64,000 nucleotides of DNA from Microbacterium timonense (lineage in GTDB: Bacteria > Actinomycetota > Actinomycetes > Actinomycetales > Microbacteriaceae): assembly GCF_900292075.1 (NCBI RefSeq), contig NZ_OLMV01000001.1:434001-498000 (forward strand), given 5' to 3'. The notes beneath the pieces were generated by a model. That model saw nothing but the letters and a program-made list of their open reading frames with translations, had not been told where the DNA came from and did not search any database. Below, one piece after another: positions 49,835 through 57,847 of the stretch (positions within the stretch are counted from its first letter, which is position 1; each line of letters begins with the position of its first letter). The position numbers and the translations under genes are program-made.

Positions 49835-51172
49835 TCAGAGCATCTCGAGGTTGCTCTTGAGCTCGAACGGCGTGACCTGCGATCGGTATTCCTGCCACTC
49901 GCGCCGCTTGTTGAGGAGGACGTAGTTGAACACCTGCTCGCCCAGAGTCTCGGCGACCAGCTCCGACTCCTCCATGTATTCGAGCGCGTGATCAAGGCTC
50001 GCCGGCAGCGGCGCGTACCCCAGGGCCCGCCGCTCGGCGTCGGTCAGCGACCACACGTTGTCTTCGGCCTCGGCGGGCAGCTCGTACTCGTTCTCGATGC
50101 CCTTGAGCCCCGCGGCGAGCATGAGGGCATACGACAGGTACGGGTTGGCAGCTGAATCCAGCGCACGGTACTCCACCCGGGAGGACTGGCCCTTGTTGGG
50201 CTTGTAGAGCGGCACGCGTACCAGGGCCGAGCGGTTGTTGTGACCCCAGCAGATGAAGCTCGGCGCCTCGTCGCCGCCCCACAGGCGCTTGTACGAGTTC
50301 ACGAACTGGTTGGTCACCGCCGAGATCTCGTTGGCGTGGCGCAGGAGGCCCGCGATGAACTGCCGCCCGACCTTCGACAGCTGATACTGGGCGCCCTCTT
50401 CGTAGAAGGCGTTGACGTCGCCTTCGAACAGCGACATGTGGGTGTGCATGCCGCTGCCGGGCTGTCCGGTCATCGGCTTGGGCATGAAGGTCGCGTACAC
50501 GCCCTGCTCGATGGCCACCTCCTTGATGACCGTACGGAAGGTCATGATGTTGTCGGCCGTCGTGAGCGCGTCGGCGTAGCGCAGGTCGATCTCGTTCTGA
50601 CCGGGGCCACCCTCATGGTGACTGAACTCCACGGAGATCCCCAGGTCCTCCAGCATGCGGACCGAGCGGCGCCGGAAGTCGTGTGCCGTGCCGCCGGGGA
50701 CGTTGTCGAAGTACCCCGCGGAATCGACCGGCTCGGGCCCCTCGGCGCCGAACGCGGACGACTTGAGGAGATAGAACTCGATCTCGGGGTGCGTGTAGAA
50801 CGTGAAGCCCGCATCGGCGGCCTTCGCCAGCGTGCGCTTGAGCACATGGCGCGGGTCTGCGACGGCCGGCTGCCCATCGGGCGTCGTGATGTCGCAGAAC
50901 ATGCGCGCGGTCGGGTCGATCTCGCCCCGCCAGGGCAGGATCTGGAACGTCGTGGGATCGGGATGTGCCAGCAGATCCGACTCGTACGAGCGCGTCAGGC
51001 CCTCGATGGCGGACCCGTCGAAGCCGAGACCCTCGCTGAATGCGCCCTCCACCTCGGCGGGCGCGATCGCGACGGACTTGAGGGTGCCGATCACATCCGT
51101 GAACCACAGCCGTACGAACTTGACGCCTCGCTCTTCGATGGTCCTCAGAACGAAGTCACGCTGCTTGTCCAT
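49835..51172 (-). CDS. glnA2: Second type I glutamine synthetase (GlnA2-like, no adenylylation tyrosine)
   Basis: 445 residues of the shorter GSI-alpha-like type. RLWFTDVIGTLKSVAI, FDGSAIEGLTRSYESD, HPEIEFYLL, SHHEGGPGQNEIDLRYADAL, TGQPGSGMHTHMSLF and NNRSALVRVP show an intact active site. Where GlnA has DLYELPPEE this protein has NVWSLTDAE: no tyrosine, so GlnE should not adenylylate it. ATG at 51172 with GAGAGGA upstream. It resembles mycobacterial GlnA2, found next to glnE. Glutamate as substrate is likely; gamma-glutamylation of another amine is possible. Confidence 0.93.
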   Translation of the reverse strand: MDKQRDFVLRTIEERGVKFVRLWFTDVIGTLKSVAIAPAEVEGAFSEGLGFDGSAIEGLTRSYESDLLAHPDPTTFQILPWRGEIDPTARMFCDITTPDGQPAVADPRHVLKRTLAKAADAGFTFYTHPEIEFYLLKSSAFGAEGPEPVDSAGYFDNVPGGTAHDFRRRSVRMLEDLGISVEFSHHEGGPGQNEIDLRYADALTTADNIMTFRTVIKEVAIEQGVYATFMPKPMTGQPGSGMHTHMSLFEGDVNAFYEEGAQYQLSKVGRQFIAGLLRHANEISAVTNQFVNSYKRLWGGDEAPSFICWGHNNRSALVRVPLYKPNKGQSSRVEYRALDSAANPYLSYALMLAAGLKGIENEYELPAEAEDNVWSLTDAERRALGYAPLPASLDHALEYMEESELVAETLGEQVFNYVLLNKRREWQEYRSQVTPFELKSNLEML

Positions 51173-51232
51173 CGCGTCCTCTCCGGTGCCCGGTCCGCCC
51201 CAGCCGTCCACGCGGACGCGGGCGAAGCCAGA

Positions 51233-51460
51233 CTACTGGTCGTCGCGGGTCTGTCCTGACACGGAGTCGCCGCCCCAGCCGTCCTCACGTGCTTCCTCTT
51301 CGGCCCACGCACGGGAACGCTCGCGGATGACCTCGGGGGCCTTCGCCGCCTCCTCGGGTGTGTCGAAGGGACCGGCGCGGTCGGGAGCGGGCGATTCGAA
51401 GCCCTTCTCGACCTGGCCGGTCTTGAGGTTGTACCAGTACTTGTCGTTGCCGCTCGTCAT
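51233..51460 (-). CDS. Small SPOR-like hypothetical protein
   Basis: 75 residues. KYWYNLKTGQVEKGFESPAPDRAGPFDTPEEAAKAPEVIRERSR resembles half of a SPOR-type repeat and is conserved next to glnA2 in actinobacteria. The remainder is acidic. No signal peptide. GAGGAG precedes the ATG. Function unknown. Confidence 0.8.
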   Translation of the reverse strand: MTSGNDKYWYNLKTGQVEKGFESPAPDRAGPFDTPEEAAKAPEVIRERSRAWAEEEAREDGWGGDSVSGQTRDDQ

Positions 51461-51557
51461 CGCGCACTCCTCGGATGGCGGGACCTGGTCCCCGCAGCTC
51501 GATCCTAGTGAGCCGGCGCTGCGCGGCGCCCTGTGCGCGCCTGGCTAGGCTGTGGGC

Positions 51558-52322
51558 ATGGCATCTGAGGCGACACGTGCCGTCGGCGTGGACATCGGCG
51601 GCACCGGCATCAAAGCGGGGATCGTGGACCTGGAACGGGGAGAGCTCATCAGCGATCGCGTCAAGGTCGCCACCCCCGAGGGCGCCCACCCGCCGGACGT
51701 GCTGGCGGCGGTCACGGAGGTACTGAAGACGCTCCAGGTCGAGGACGACCAGACGGTGCCCCTCGGTGTCGCCTTCCCAGCCATCGTGAAGAACGGCCGG
51801 ACGCTGTCGGCTGCGAACGTCTCGGACGAGTGGATCGGCTTCGAGGCCGAGAAGTTCTTCGAGGACGGCCTCGGCCGCGACATCCACTTCGCCAACGACG
51901 CGGACGTCGCCGGTGTCGCCGAGATGCGCTACGGCGCGGCGAAGGACCAGCGCGGCCTGACCATCCTGACCACGCTCGGCACCGGCATCGGCTCGGCGCT
52001 GCTGTACAACGGGGTGCTGATCCCGAACTCCGAGCTCGGGCACGTGCAACGCGCCAAGCACGGAAAGGATGCCGAGGCCTATGCCGCGTACTCGGCGATG
52101 GAGCGTGACGAGCTGACGTGGGAGAAGTGGGCGCAGCGGCTGCAGTGGTACTACAGCCACATCGAGTTCCTCTTCAGCCCCGACCTGTTCGTCGTCGGCG
52201 GCGGCGTGTCGAAGCACTCCGACAAGTTCTTGCACCTGCTGGACCTGAAGACGCCGATCGTGCCCGCCGTGCACCGCAACAACGCGGGCATCATCGGCGC
52301 CGCCGCGCTCGCACGCGACTGA
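51558..52322 (+). CDS. ppgK: Polyphosphate glucokinase
   Basis: 254-residue ROK-fold kinase phosphorylating glucose with polyphosphate or ATP. DIGGTGIKAGIVDL at residue 12 is the phosphate-binding loop, NDADVAGVAEMRYG carries the catalytic Asp, and TTLGTGIGSALLYNG and GHVQRAKHGKDAEAYAA are typical of actinobacterial PPGK. TAGGCT (51546-51551) lies six bases before the ATG, predicting a leaderless mRNA; the GTG at 51552 is excluded because it would be in the untranscribed spacer. Its 3' end faces rnpB. Confidence 0.93.
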   Translation: MASEATRAVGVDIGGTGIKAGIVDLERGELISDRVKVATPEGAHPPDVLAAVTEVLKTLQVEDDQTVPLGVAFPAIVKNGRTLSAANVSDEWIGFEAEKFFEDGLGRDIHFANDADVAGVAEMRYGAAKDQRGLTILTTLGTGIGSALLYNGVLIPNSELGHVQRAKHGKDAEAYAAYSAMERDELTWEKWAQRLQWYYSHIEFLFSPDLFVVGGGVSKHSDKFLHLLDLKTPIVPAVHRNNAGIIGAAALARD

Positions 52323-52339
52323 CGCGGAGGCACAGGGAG

Positions 52340-52715
52340 GCGAATGGGCCGGCCTGTACGCCGGGTTCTGTCCGGGGGCTCACGCCCCGTGGACGGTCAT
52401 CTCTCTCGGCGACACGTTGCCGTGCCGCTCCAGCGGCCTACCCGGGGACTCGGCGGGCCGCGTCGTCATCCCCTGTCTGGCCTTGCTCCGGGCGAGGTTT
52501 GCCGTGCGGGTCGTGTCACCACGACCCCGGTGGTCTCTTACACCGCCCTTTCACCCTTACCCCGGCCGAGGCCGAGGCGGTCTGCTCTCTGTGGCACTGT
52601 CTCGCGGATCGCTCCGGGTGGGTGTTACCCACCGCCCTGCCCTGTGGAGCCCGGACGTTCCTCGGCGCGCGGCGGCGAACCGCCCGCGACGCGACCGTCC
52701 AGCCGACCCATTCGC
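52340..52715 (-). ncRNA. rnpB: RNase P RNA (class A)
   Basis: Minus-strand catalytic RNA of RNase P, about 376 nt. The ends GCGAATGGGTCGG and CCGGCCCATTCGC pair as helix P1. Conserved cores are present: GGAACGTCCGGGCTCCACAG near the 5' side, GGGTAAGGGTGAAAGGGCGG in the middle, and GACAGAACCCGGCGTACAGG near the 3' end. TAAGCT at 52723-52728 is the -10 box, 7 bases from the predicted 5' end. Boundaries may be off by a few bases. Confidence 0.95.
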
Positions 52716-52784
52716 TGGCAGAAGCTTAGGCGATCCACAGGCAGTGCTCACCTGGGGATGCTGTCAGCGCGCCGGGCGATGGAG

Positions 52785-52824
52785 TAGAGTCTCCCTTACG
52801 ACCCTCCTGGGGAGTTGGGTCGTA
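52785..52824 (+). promoter_or_regulatory. Promoter and 5'-terminal hairpin of the LPXTG gene
   Basis: TAGAGT (52785-52790) would start transcription near 52797, exactly where TACGACCC (52797-52804) begins; it pairs with GGGTCGTA (52817-52824). The mRNA would thus open with an 8-base stem, followed by GGGGAGG and the GTG start. Confidence 0.5.
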
Positions 52825-52846
52825 CACGCCTACTGGGGAGGCAATT

Positions 52847-53485
52847 GTGAAGCGATCTTTCTTTGTCGCGCTCACGGTCGCCGGGGTCGTTGCGCTGGGT
52901 GCGCCGGCTGCGGCTCAGGCCGAGACCGACGATTACACACCGACCAATCCGGCGACGCCGTCGCTGGCGGGGTCCACTGCCGTCGGCGTCTGCGAGGACG
53001 ACGTTCCGTGGATCAGCTACGACGTCACGCTCATCGATCCCGATGCGCAGACGTCGAACGCCGCAGCGCGGCTCGTGCTGACCGACGGCACCAACTCCGC
53101 GACGATTCCGCTCGGCACGTTGTCCAACGGTCACCTCGCCGGTCGGGTCCTCTGGCCCGGCGCGTCGGTGAGCGCCTCCGGACAGCCGACCGGCTGGCCG
53201 GGGTGGGTCTACGAGAACGGTGCCTGGGTCGAGACGTCGGGGAACTTCCGGTGGACCCGCGGTGACATCAGCGCGACGATCGAGGTCAATCCCTCGCTCG
53301 CGGTGCCGCTGTCGTACCCGCCGTCGACTCCGGAGTGCGCCACCGATCCCGGCAACCCGTCGACCGCGGCGATCCTGCCCGCGACCGGGATGGGAGCCGC
53401 CGTGCTGCCCATCGCGATCGCCGGTGGAGTGGCTGTGGCGATCGGTGCCGTGATCATGCTCCGGCGACGCGCTGTCCGTCGCTGA
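52847..53485 (+). CDS. Secreted cell-wall-anchored (LPXTG) protein of unknown function
   Basis: 212 residues. Signal peptide (MKRSFFVALTVAGVVAL, cleavage likely after AAQA, about residue 24). An all-beta-looking domain follows (about 35-160) with repeated Trp-rich turns (RVLWPGASVSASGQPTGWPGWVYENGAWVE) and one Cys pair. Residues 177-181 are LPATG, followed by a hydrophobic segment and RRRAVRR: a sortase sorting signal. No sortase gene is in the window. GGGGAGG precedes the GTG at 52847. It may act with the DUF4012 protein 6 bases downstream. Confidence 0.85.
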   Translation: MKRSFFVALTVAGVVALGAPAAAQAETDDYTPTNPATPSLAGSTAVGVCEDDVPWISYDVTLIDPDAQTSNAAARLVLTDGTNSATIPLGTLSNGHLAGRVLWPGASVSASGQPTGWPGWVYENGAWVETSGNFRWTRGDISATIEVNPSLAVPLSYPPSTPECATDPGNPSTAAILPATGMGAAVLPIAIAGGVAVAIGAVIMLRRRAVRR

Positions 53486-53491
53486 CCCGCC

Positions 53492-55264
53492 GTGGAGAGC
53501 AAGAAGGCGGCCCGCAAGGGCCGCCGGATCCTGTTCGGCGTGCTCGCGCTCGGCGCGGTCCTGATCGCCTGCGCGGCGTGGGTCGGCGTGCGCGCGTTGA
53601 TGGTGAAGTCCGATCTGGACGAACTGGTTCCCCTCGCCGAACAAGCGCGGTCTGCGCTGGACGCGGGCGATCCCGAGCAGTTCGCCCAGGTGGCCCAGGC
53701 CATGTCGGCGCACTCCGAACGCGCCGCGGCGACCGCGGGAGACCCGCTGTGGCGAGCCGCCGAGACCGTCCCCGGTGTCGGTCCCAACCTCACGGCGGTG
53801 CGGGTCGTCGCGACCGAGCTCGATCGGGTGGTTCGGACCGCTCCCGCCGTGCTGCAGGCTGCGGACGGGCTCGACGCTCCGGCCGACGGCGCGCTCGTGG
53901 ACACCGCCGCGCTCGCGGCCGGGTCTGCACGGATCGAGCAGTCGGCACGCGCGCTGGAACGTTCGGCCGACGCGCTGCGTGCCATCGACGAGGGCGCCTT
54001 GATCGCACCCGTCCGGCAGGGGGTCGACAAGGTGCGCGGTGCCGTCGACACCCTCGCGCCGCTCGCTGATGTCGCGGCCGGCGCGGCACGCATCCTCCCG
54101 ACCGCACTCGGAGGCGACGGCGCACGGTCCCTCCTGGTGATGATCCAGAATCCCGCCGAGCTGAGGACCGGCGGCGGGATCTCGGGCAGTTTCGCGGAGC
54201 TCCGAGCAGAGCAAGGTCGTCTGACGCTGGTGCGCCAGGCGAACTCGTCGGAGTTCACGCGCACGACGGCGCCCGTGGCGGACGTTCCCCCCGCCACGGG
54301 CGCGCTCTACGGCGACGGCGTCGGCCGGTACGTGCAGAACGCATCGATGGCGCCGGACTTCGCGGTCACTGGTGAGCTGGCATCGGCCTGGTGGGCCTCA
54401 CTGACCGGACACCGACCCGACATGGTGATCGCGGTGGACCCGTACGTGCTCCAGGCGCTGCTCTCGGTGACCGGTCCGGTCGCCTTGCCGTCCGGAGCGA
54501 CGCTCGACGCCGCCAACGTGCTCGACAGCCTTCTCGTGCAGCCGTACCTCACGCTGTCGTCCGACGAGCAGACGGCGCTCTTCTCCGGCGCCGGCGACGC
54601 GGTCTTCGCCCGCGTCGCCGACGGTTCCCTGGACGCTCTCGCGCTCCTGCGTGCCGTCGAGCAGCCGGTCGCGGACGGACGCGTCTCGGTGTGGAGCGCC
54701 CACCCCCACGAGCAGGACGTGCTGGGACGCTCGCCCGTGGGCGGGCCGAAGGCACGTCAGGATGCCGCGGGCGCGGGCGCCTTCGCCGTGTACTTCAACG
54801 ACGCCACCGGCGGCAAGATGGCGGGATACCTCGATGTCGGTATCCGCTCGCGGGTGCTGGAGTGCCGCAGCGATGGCCTCGCCGAGGTCGCCGTCACGGT
54901 GACGATGGGCAGCCACGCCCCGGCGGATGTCGCCTCCCTGCCGATCAGTGTCACCGGCGGGGGCATGTTCGGCGTGGGAGAGGGCGACATCGGCACGAAT
55001 GTGACCGTCACCGCGCCCGAGGGCTCGTTCGCAGGTCAGGTGATCGTCAAGGGTGAGCCCTACCCCGCGGCGACGGCAGACGACGCCGGTCGGGCGGGAA
55101 GCACCGCGCGAGTGAACCTCTCGCCCGCCGAGATCAACGAACTGGAGTTCCGCTTCCTGGTGCCGCGCGACGCGACAGACGCGATCACGTTCGTTCACAC
55201 CCCGCTGATGAACGCCCCGGAGGTGAGCGTCGAGGGGCGCTGCTCGGCGACCGTCACTCCTTGA
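53492..55264 (+). CDS. DUF4012 surface-associated membrane protein
   Basis: 590 residues. N-terminal anchor (about 13-36), then a long extracytoplasmic part: a helical region (40-190) and the DUF4012 domain with LLVMIQNPAELRTGGGISGSFAEL, PDMVIAVDPYVLQALLSVTGPV and AVYFNDATGGKMAGYL. Members occur near polysaccharide and sortase genes and are uncharacterised. GTG start 6 bases after the LPXTG gene, so cotranscribed. The last 11 bases overlap the convergent polymerase gene. Confidence 0.86.
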   Translation: MESKKAARKGRRILFGVLALGAVLIACAAWVGVRALMVKSDLDELVPLAEQARSALDAGDPEQFAQVAQAMSAHSERAAATAGDPLWRAAETVPGVGPNLTAVRVVATELDRVVRTAPAVLQAADGLDAPADGALVDTAALAAGSARIEQSARALERSADALRAIDEGALIAPVRQGVDKVRGAVDTLAPLADVAAGAARILPTALGGDGARSLLVMIQNPAELRTGGGISGSFAELRAEQGRLTLVRQANSSEFTRTTAPVADVPPATGALYGDGVGRYVQNASMAPDFAVTGELASAWWASLTGHRPDMVIAVDPYVLQALLSVTGPVALPSGATLDAANVLDSLLVQPYLTLSSDEQTALFSGAGDAVFARVADGSLDALALLRAVEQPVADGRVSVWSAHPHEQDVLGRSPVGGPKARQDAAGAGAFAVYFNDATGGKMAGYLDVGIRSRVLECRSDGLAEVAVTVTMGSHAPADVASLPISVTGGGMFGVGEGDIGTNVTVTAPEGSFAGQVIVKGEPYPAATADDAGRAGSTARVNLSPAEINELEFRFLVPRDATDAITFVHTPLMNAPEVSVEGRCSATVTP

Positions 55265-56987
55265 GCGCGGTCTCGGCGATCCGCACGTCCAGGCGGAAGT
55301 CGAGGGGGAAATCGCCGAACAGCAGCCGCGCGGCCTGCGCCGCCGCATCCGTCACCGCCTGCGCTGCGGCATCCGCATGCTCCTGCGGCGTGTGCACGAT
55401 GACCTCGTCGTGCAGGAAGAAGGCCAGGTGCGGCCGCCGCGCGAACGCGATCCCCGAGCGCGGCGCCGCCCGCTCGTGGTCCACGGGCGGCAGGGACGCC
55501 AGGCGCCCGCGCAGATCGGCGAGCCAGGCCAGGGCCCATTCGGCGGCCGTGCCCTGCACGACGAAGTTCCGCGTGAAGCGACCGCGATCGCGGGCCCACC
55601 GCCTCGCGCGCGTCTCGTCGGCCCCGGATGCCTCGGCTTCGGTCGCGCGGGACTGGGCCGCCGACCACGCCGCCGAGGGAGGCGGTGACGAGCGCCCGAG
55701 CCACGTCGAGACGACGCCGCCATCCTCGCCGGTGCGCGCCGCGTCGTCGACCAGGCCCATGGCGCGGGGGTAGGCCCGCCGCAGCCTGGGGACGAGACGG
55801 CCGGGCTCCCCCGTCGTCGCGCCGTACATGGCACCGAGGATCGCGATCTTCGCCTCGTGCCGCGTCGCCACCGCACCGCTCTCGACGATCCCGGTGTAGA
55901 GGTCGCGTCCGCGCGCCGCGGCGGCCAGAGCGGTGTCGTGCGAGATCGCGGCCAGCACGCGAGGCTCCAACTGGGCGACATCGGCCACGACGAGGCGCCA
56001 ACCCGGGTCGGCGCGGACGGCCTGCCTCAACTGGCGCGGAAGCTGGAGCGCGCCCCCGCCCGAGGACGCCCATCGGCCCGTCACGACACCGCCCGGGACG
56101 AACACCGGACGGAAGCGGCCGTCCGCCACCCATTCCTCCAGCCAGACCCATCCGTTGGCCGACAGCAGGCGCGAGAGCTTCTTGTACTCGAGCAGCGGCT
56201 CGATGACGGGATGTCGCTGCTGGGCCAGCTCCCACCGACTCGTGGACTCCACGAGGACGCCGACACGATGCAGCGCGCGCAGCAGCTTGGGCTGGGAGTC
56301 CAGGCTCGCCGTCGGATCCCCGAGGGCGGCGCGGACCCGGGCCGCCGACTCGGCGAGCCTGGCCGGCGGACCGCCACCCGGCGGTCGCTCGCCCAGCGTC
56401 TCCACAAGGATGCGGTCGTGCTCCACCGCGTCCCACGGGAGCCCCGCCGCTCGCATCTCCACCGCGATGAGAGCTCCGGCCGACTCGGCCGCTGTGAGCA
56501 GACGGAGCCGTCCCGGCTGGGCGCTGCCGGAGATGGCGTCACGTTGGCGTGCGAACTCCGCCAGAGCGGACTCGACGTCAGCCGGCGGACCCGCCGCGCC
56601 GGCAGACTCGTCGAGCTCGAACAGCGCCGGCGCGCGGCCGGCGTCGGTCTCGACCTGGGCCGCGGCATCCCATGCCGACCTGTCCTTCACCGGCGCGGAC
56701 GGATCAACGAGCACGGAGTCGCGCAGGATCGCGTGGCACAGGCGCAGGTCGTGACAGCGCGCCACTCGTGCTCCCGCGTCGATCAGCACCGCGTACCACT
56801 GGGGGGTGTCATGCCAGACCCACCGAGGGGCGGAGCGCCCCTCGAGGTCGGCCACCCAGCTGACCAGTTCGGATACGGCGATGCTCTCGCGCCCGAGCTC
56901 ATCTCCCGCCGCATCCAGTGCGACCGCGGTGACAGTTCCGTTCTCGCGGCCCAGGACGACCCAGGCGGGCGCGTCAGAACCGCCCAT
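55254..56987 (-). CDS. Family A DNA polymerase-like protein (bifunctional 3'-5' exonuclease/polymerase annotation family)
   Basis: 577 residues, much shorter than Pol I and without a 5' nuclease. The N-terminal 190 residues resemble a degraded 3'-5' exonuclease: no DxE motif is visible, only RCHDLRLCHAILRD. Polymerase motifs: A, VVADVAQLEPRVLA (about 340; the usual DYSQIELR is DVAQLEPR, keeping Asp and Glu); B, HEAKIAILGAMYGATTG (about 390); C, FLHDEVIVHTP (about 530). The catalytic aspartates of A and C are present. This is a known actinobacterial second Pol A-like family of unclear role. Overlaps the DUF4012 gene by 11 bases. Confidence 0.87.
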   Translation of the reverse strand: MGGSDAPAWVVLGRENGTVTAVALDAAGDELGRESIAVSELVSWVADLEGRSAPRWVWHDTPQWYAVLIDAGARVARCHDLRLCHAILRDSVLVDPSAPVKDRSAWDAAAQVETDAGRAPALFELDESAGAAGPPADVESALAEFARQRDAISGSAQPGRLRLLTAAESAGALIAVEMRAAGLPWDAVEHDRILVETLGERPPGGGPPARLAESAARVRAALGDPTASLDSQPKLLRALHRVGVLVESTSRWELAQQRHPVIEPLLEYKKLSRLLSANGWVWLEEWVADGRFRPVFVPGGVVTGRWASSGGGALQLPRQLRQAVRADPGWRLVVADVAQLEPRVLAAISHDTALAAAARGRDLYTGIVESGAVATRHEAKIAILGAMYGATTGEPGRLVPRLRRAYPRAMGLVDDAARTGEDGGVVSTWLGRSSPPPSAAWSAAQSRATEAEASGADETRARRWARDRGRFTRNFVVQGTAAEWALAWLADLRGRLASLPPVDHERAAPRSGIAFARRPHLAFFLHDEVIVHTPQEHADAAAQAVTDAAAQAARLLFGDFPLDFRLDVRIAETALKE

Positions 56988-57025
56988 AGCGGTACCGCCC
57001 CGGTCCGGTCATCGCGGCGGTCGGA

Positions 57026-57757
57026 TCACAGACCCGACTCGTCGTCGCGGACCAGGATGCAGCCGCACTCGGGACACGTGACGACGTCGTCCTCGGCGGC
57101 CTGACGAAGGGCGTTCAGATCGGTGCCGGCGAGGACCATGTGGCACCCCTCGCACGTACGACGCCACAGCAAGGCTGCTCCGGCACTGCGCACGGAGAGC
57201 CGGTCGTAGAGGGCGAGGAGCTCCCCCGGGACCGACCCGGCCAGCGCGGCACGGTCGCGGGTGGCCGCGTCGAACGCGGCGTTGGCCTCGGCGACAGCGC
57301 GCTTTCCCTCGGCGCTCAGCTCGGCCCCCTCCGCGTTGGTGGCCGCGATGAGCGCCTCCTGCTCGGCGACGGCGGCATCGGCGATCTCCAGGCGCTCCAT
57401 CACGCCGAGCTCGGCGTCTTCGAGGTCGCTCTTGCGTCGTGCCAGGGCGGCGAGCTCGCTCTCGAGGCCCTGCGCTTCTTTGGGATTGCTCGATGCGGCC
57501 AGACGCTCGGCATCGCGCGCGGCCCGGGCGTCGACGACGGCGACGTCGGACTCGATCCGCGACAACTCGGTGCGCAGGTCGTCGCGCACGCCCAGCCGCG
57601 TCGTGAGCTCCTGCGAGAGCTCCTGCCGTCGCGCCAGCAGCTCCTGCACCCGGGCCGCCTGAGGCGGGTTCTTCCGTGCGTTGTCTGCCTGGCGGATGCG
57701 GGCGTCGAGCTGGGCCACGTCGACGAGGCGTCGCTGATCTGCGGGGCTGGCTTTCAC
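57026..57757 (-). CDS. Coiled-coil zinc-ribbon protein (CT398/DUF164-like)
   Basis: 243 residues. Residues 10-180 are a long antiparallel coiled coil (repeated LARRQELSQELTT-like heptads). The C-terminus is a C4 zinc ribbon: CEGCHMVL and CPECGCILV. Family conserved in actinobacteria; function unclear, sometimes linked to nucleic-acid or flagellar-type assemblies. GTG start with TAGGTT (57764-57769) six bases upstream: leaderless. Divergent from the permease gene. Confidence 0.87.
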   Translation of the reverse strand: MKASPADQRRLVDVAQLDARIRQADNARKNPPQAARVQELLARRQELSQELTTRLGVRDDLRTELSRIESDVAVVDARAARDAERLAASSNPKEAQGLESELAALARRKSDLEDAELGVMERLEIADAAVAEQEALIAATNAEGAELSAEGKRAVAEANAAFDAATRDRAALAGSVPGELLALYDRLSVRSAGAALLWRRTCEGCHMVLAGTDLNALRQAAEDDVVTCPECGCILVRDDESGL

Positions 57758-57847
57758 GTGACCAACCTACCGTGGGGCGTCGACGCCGCGACCGGGCGGC
57801 GGTTACCATTCGACGACCTGCCCTTCCGAAGACGAAAGGCACGCACC

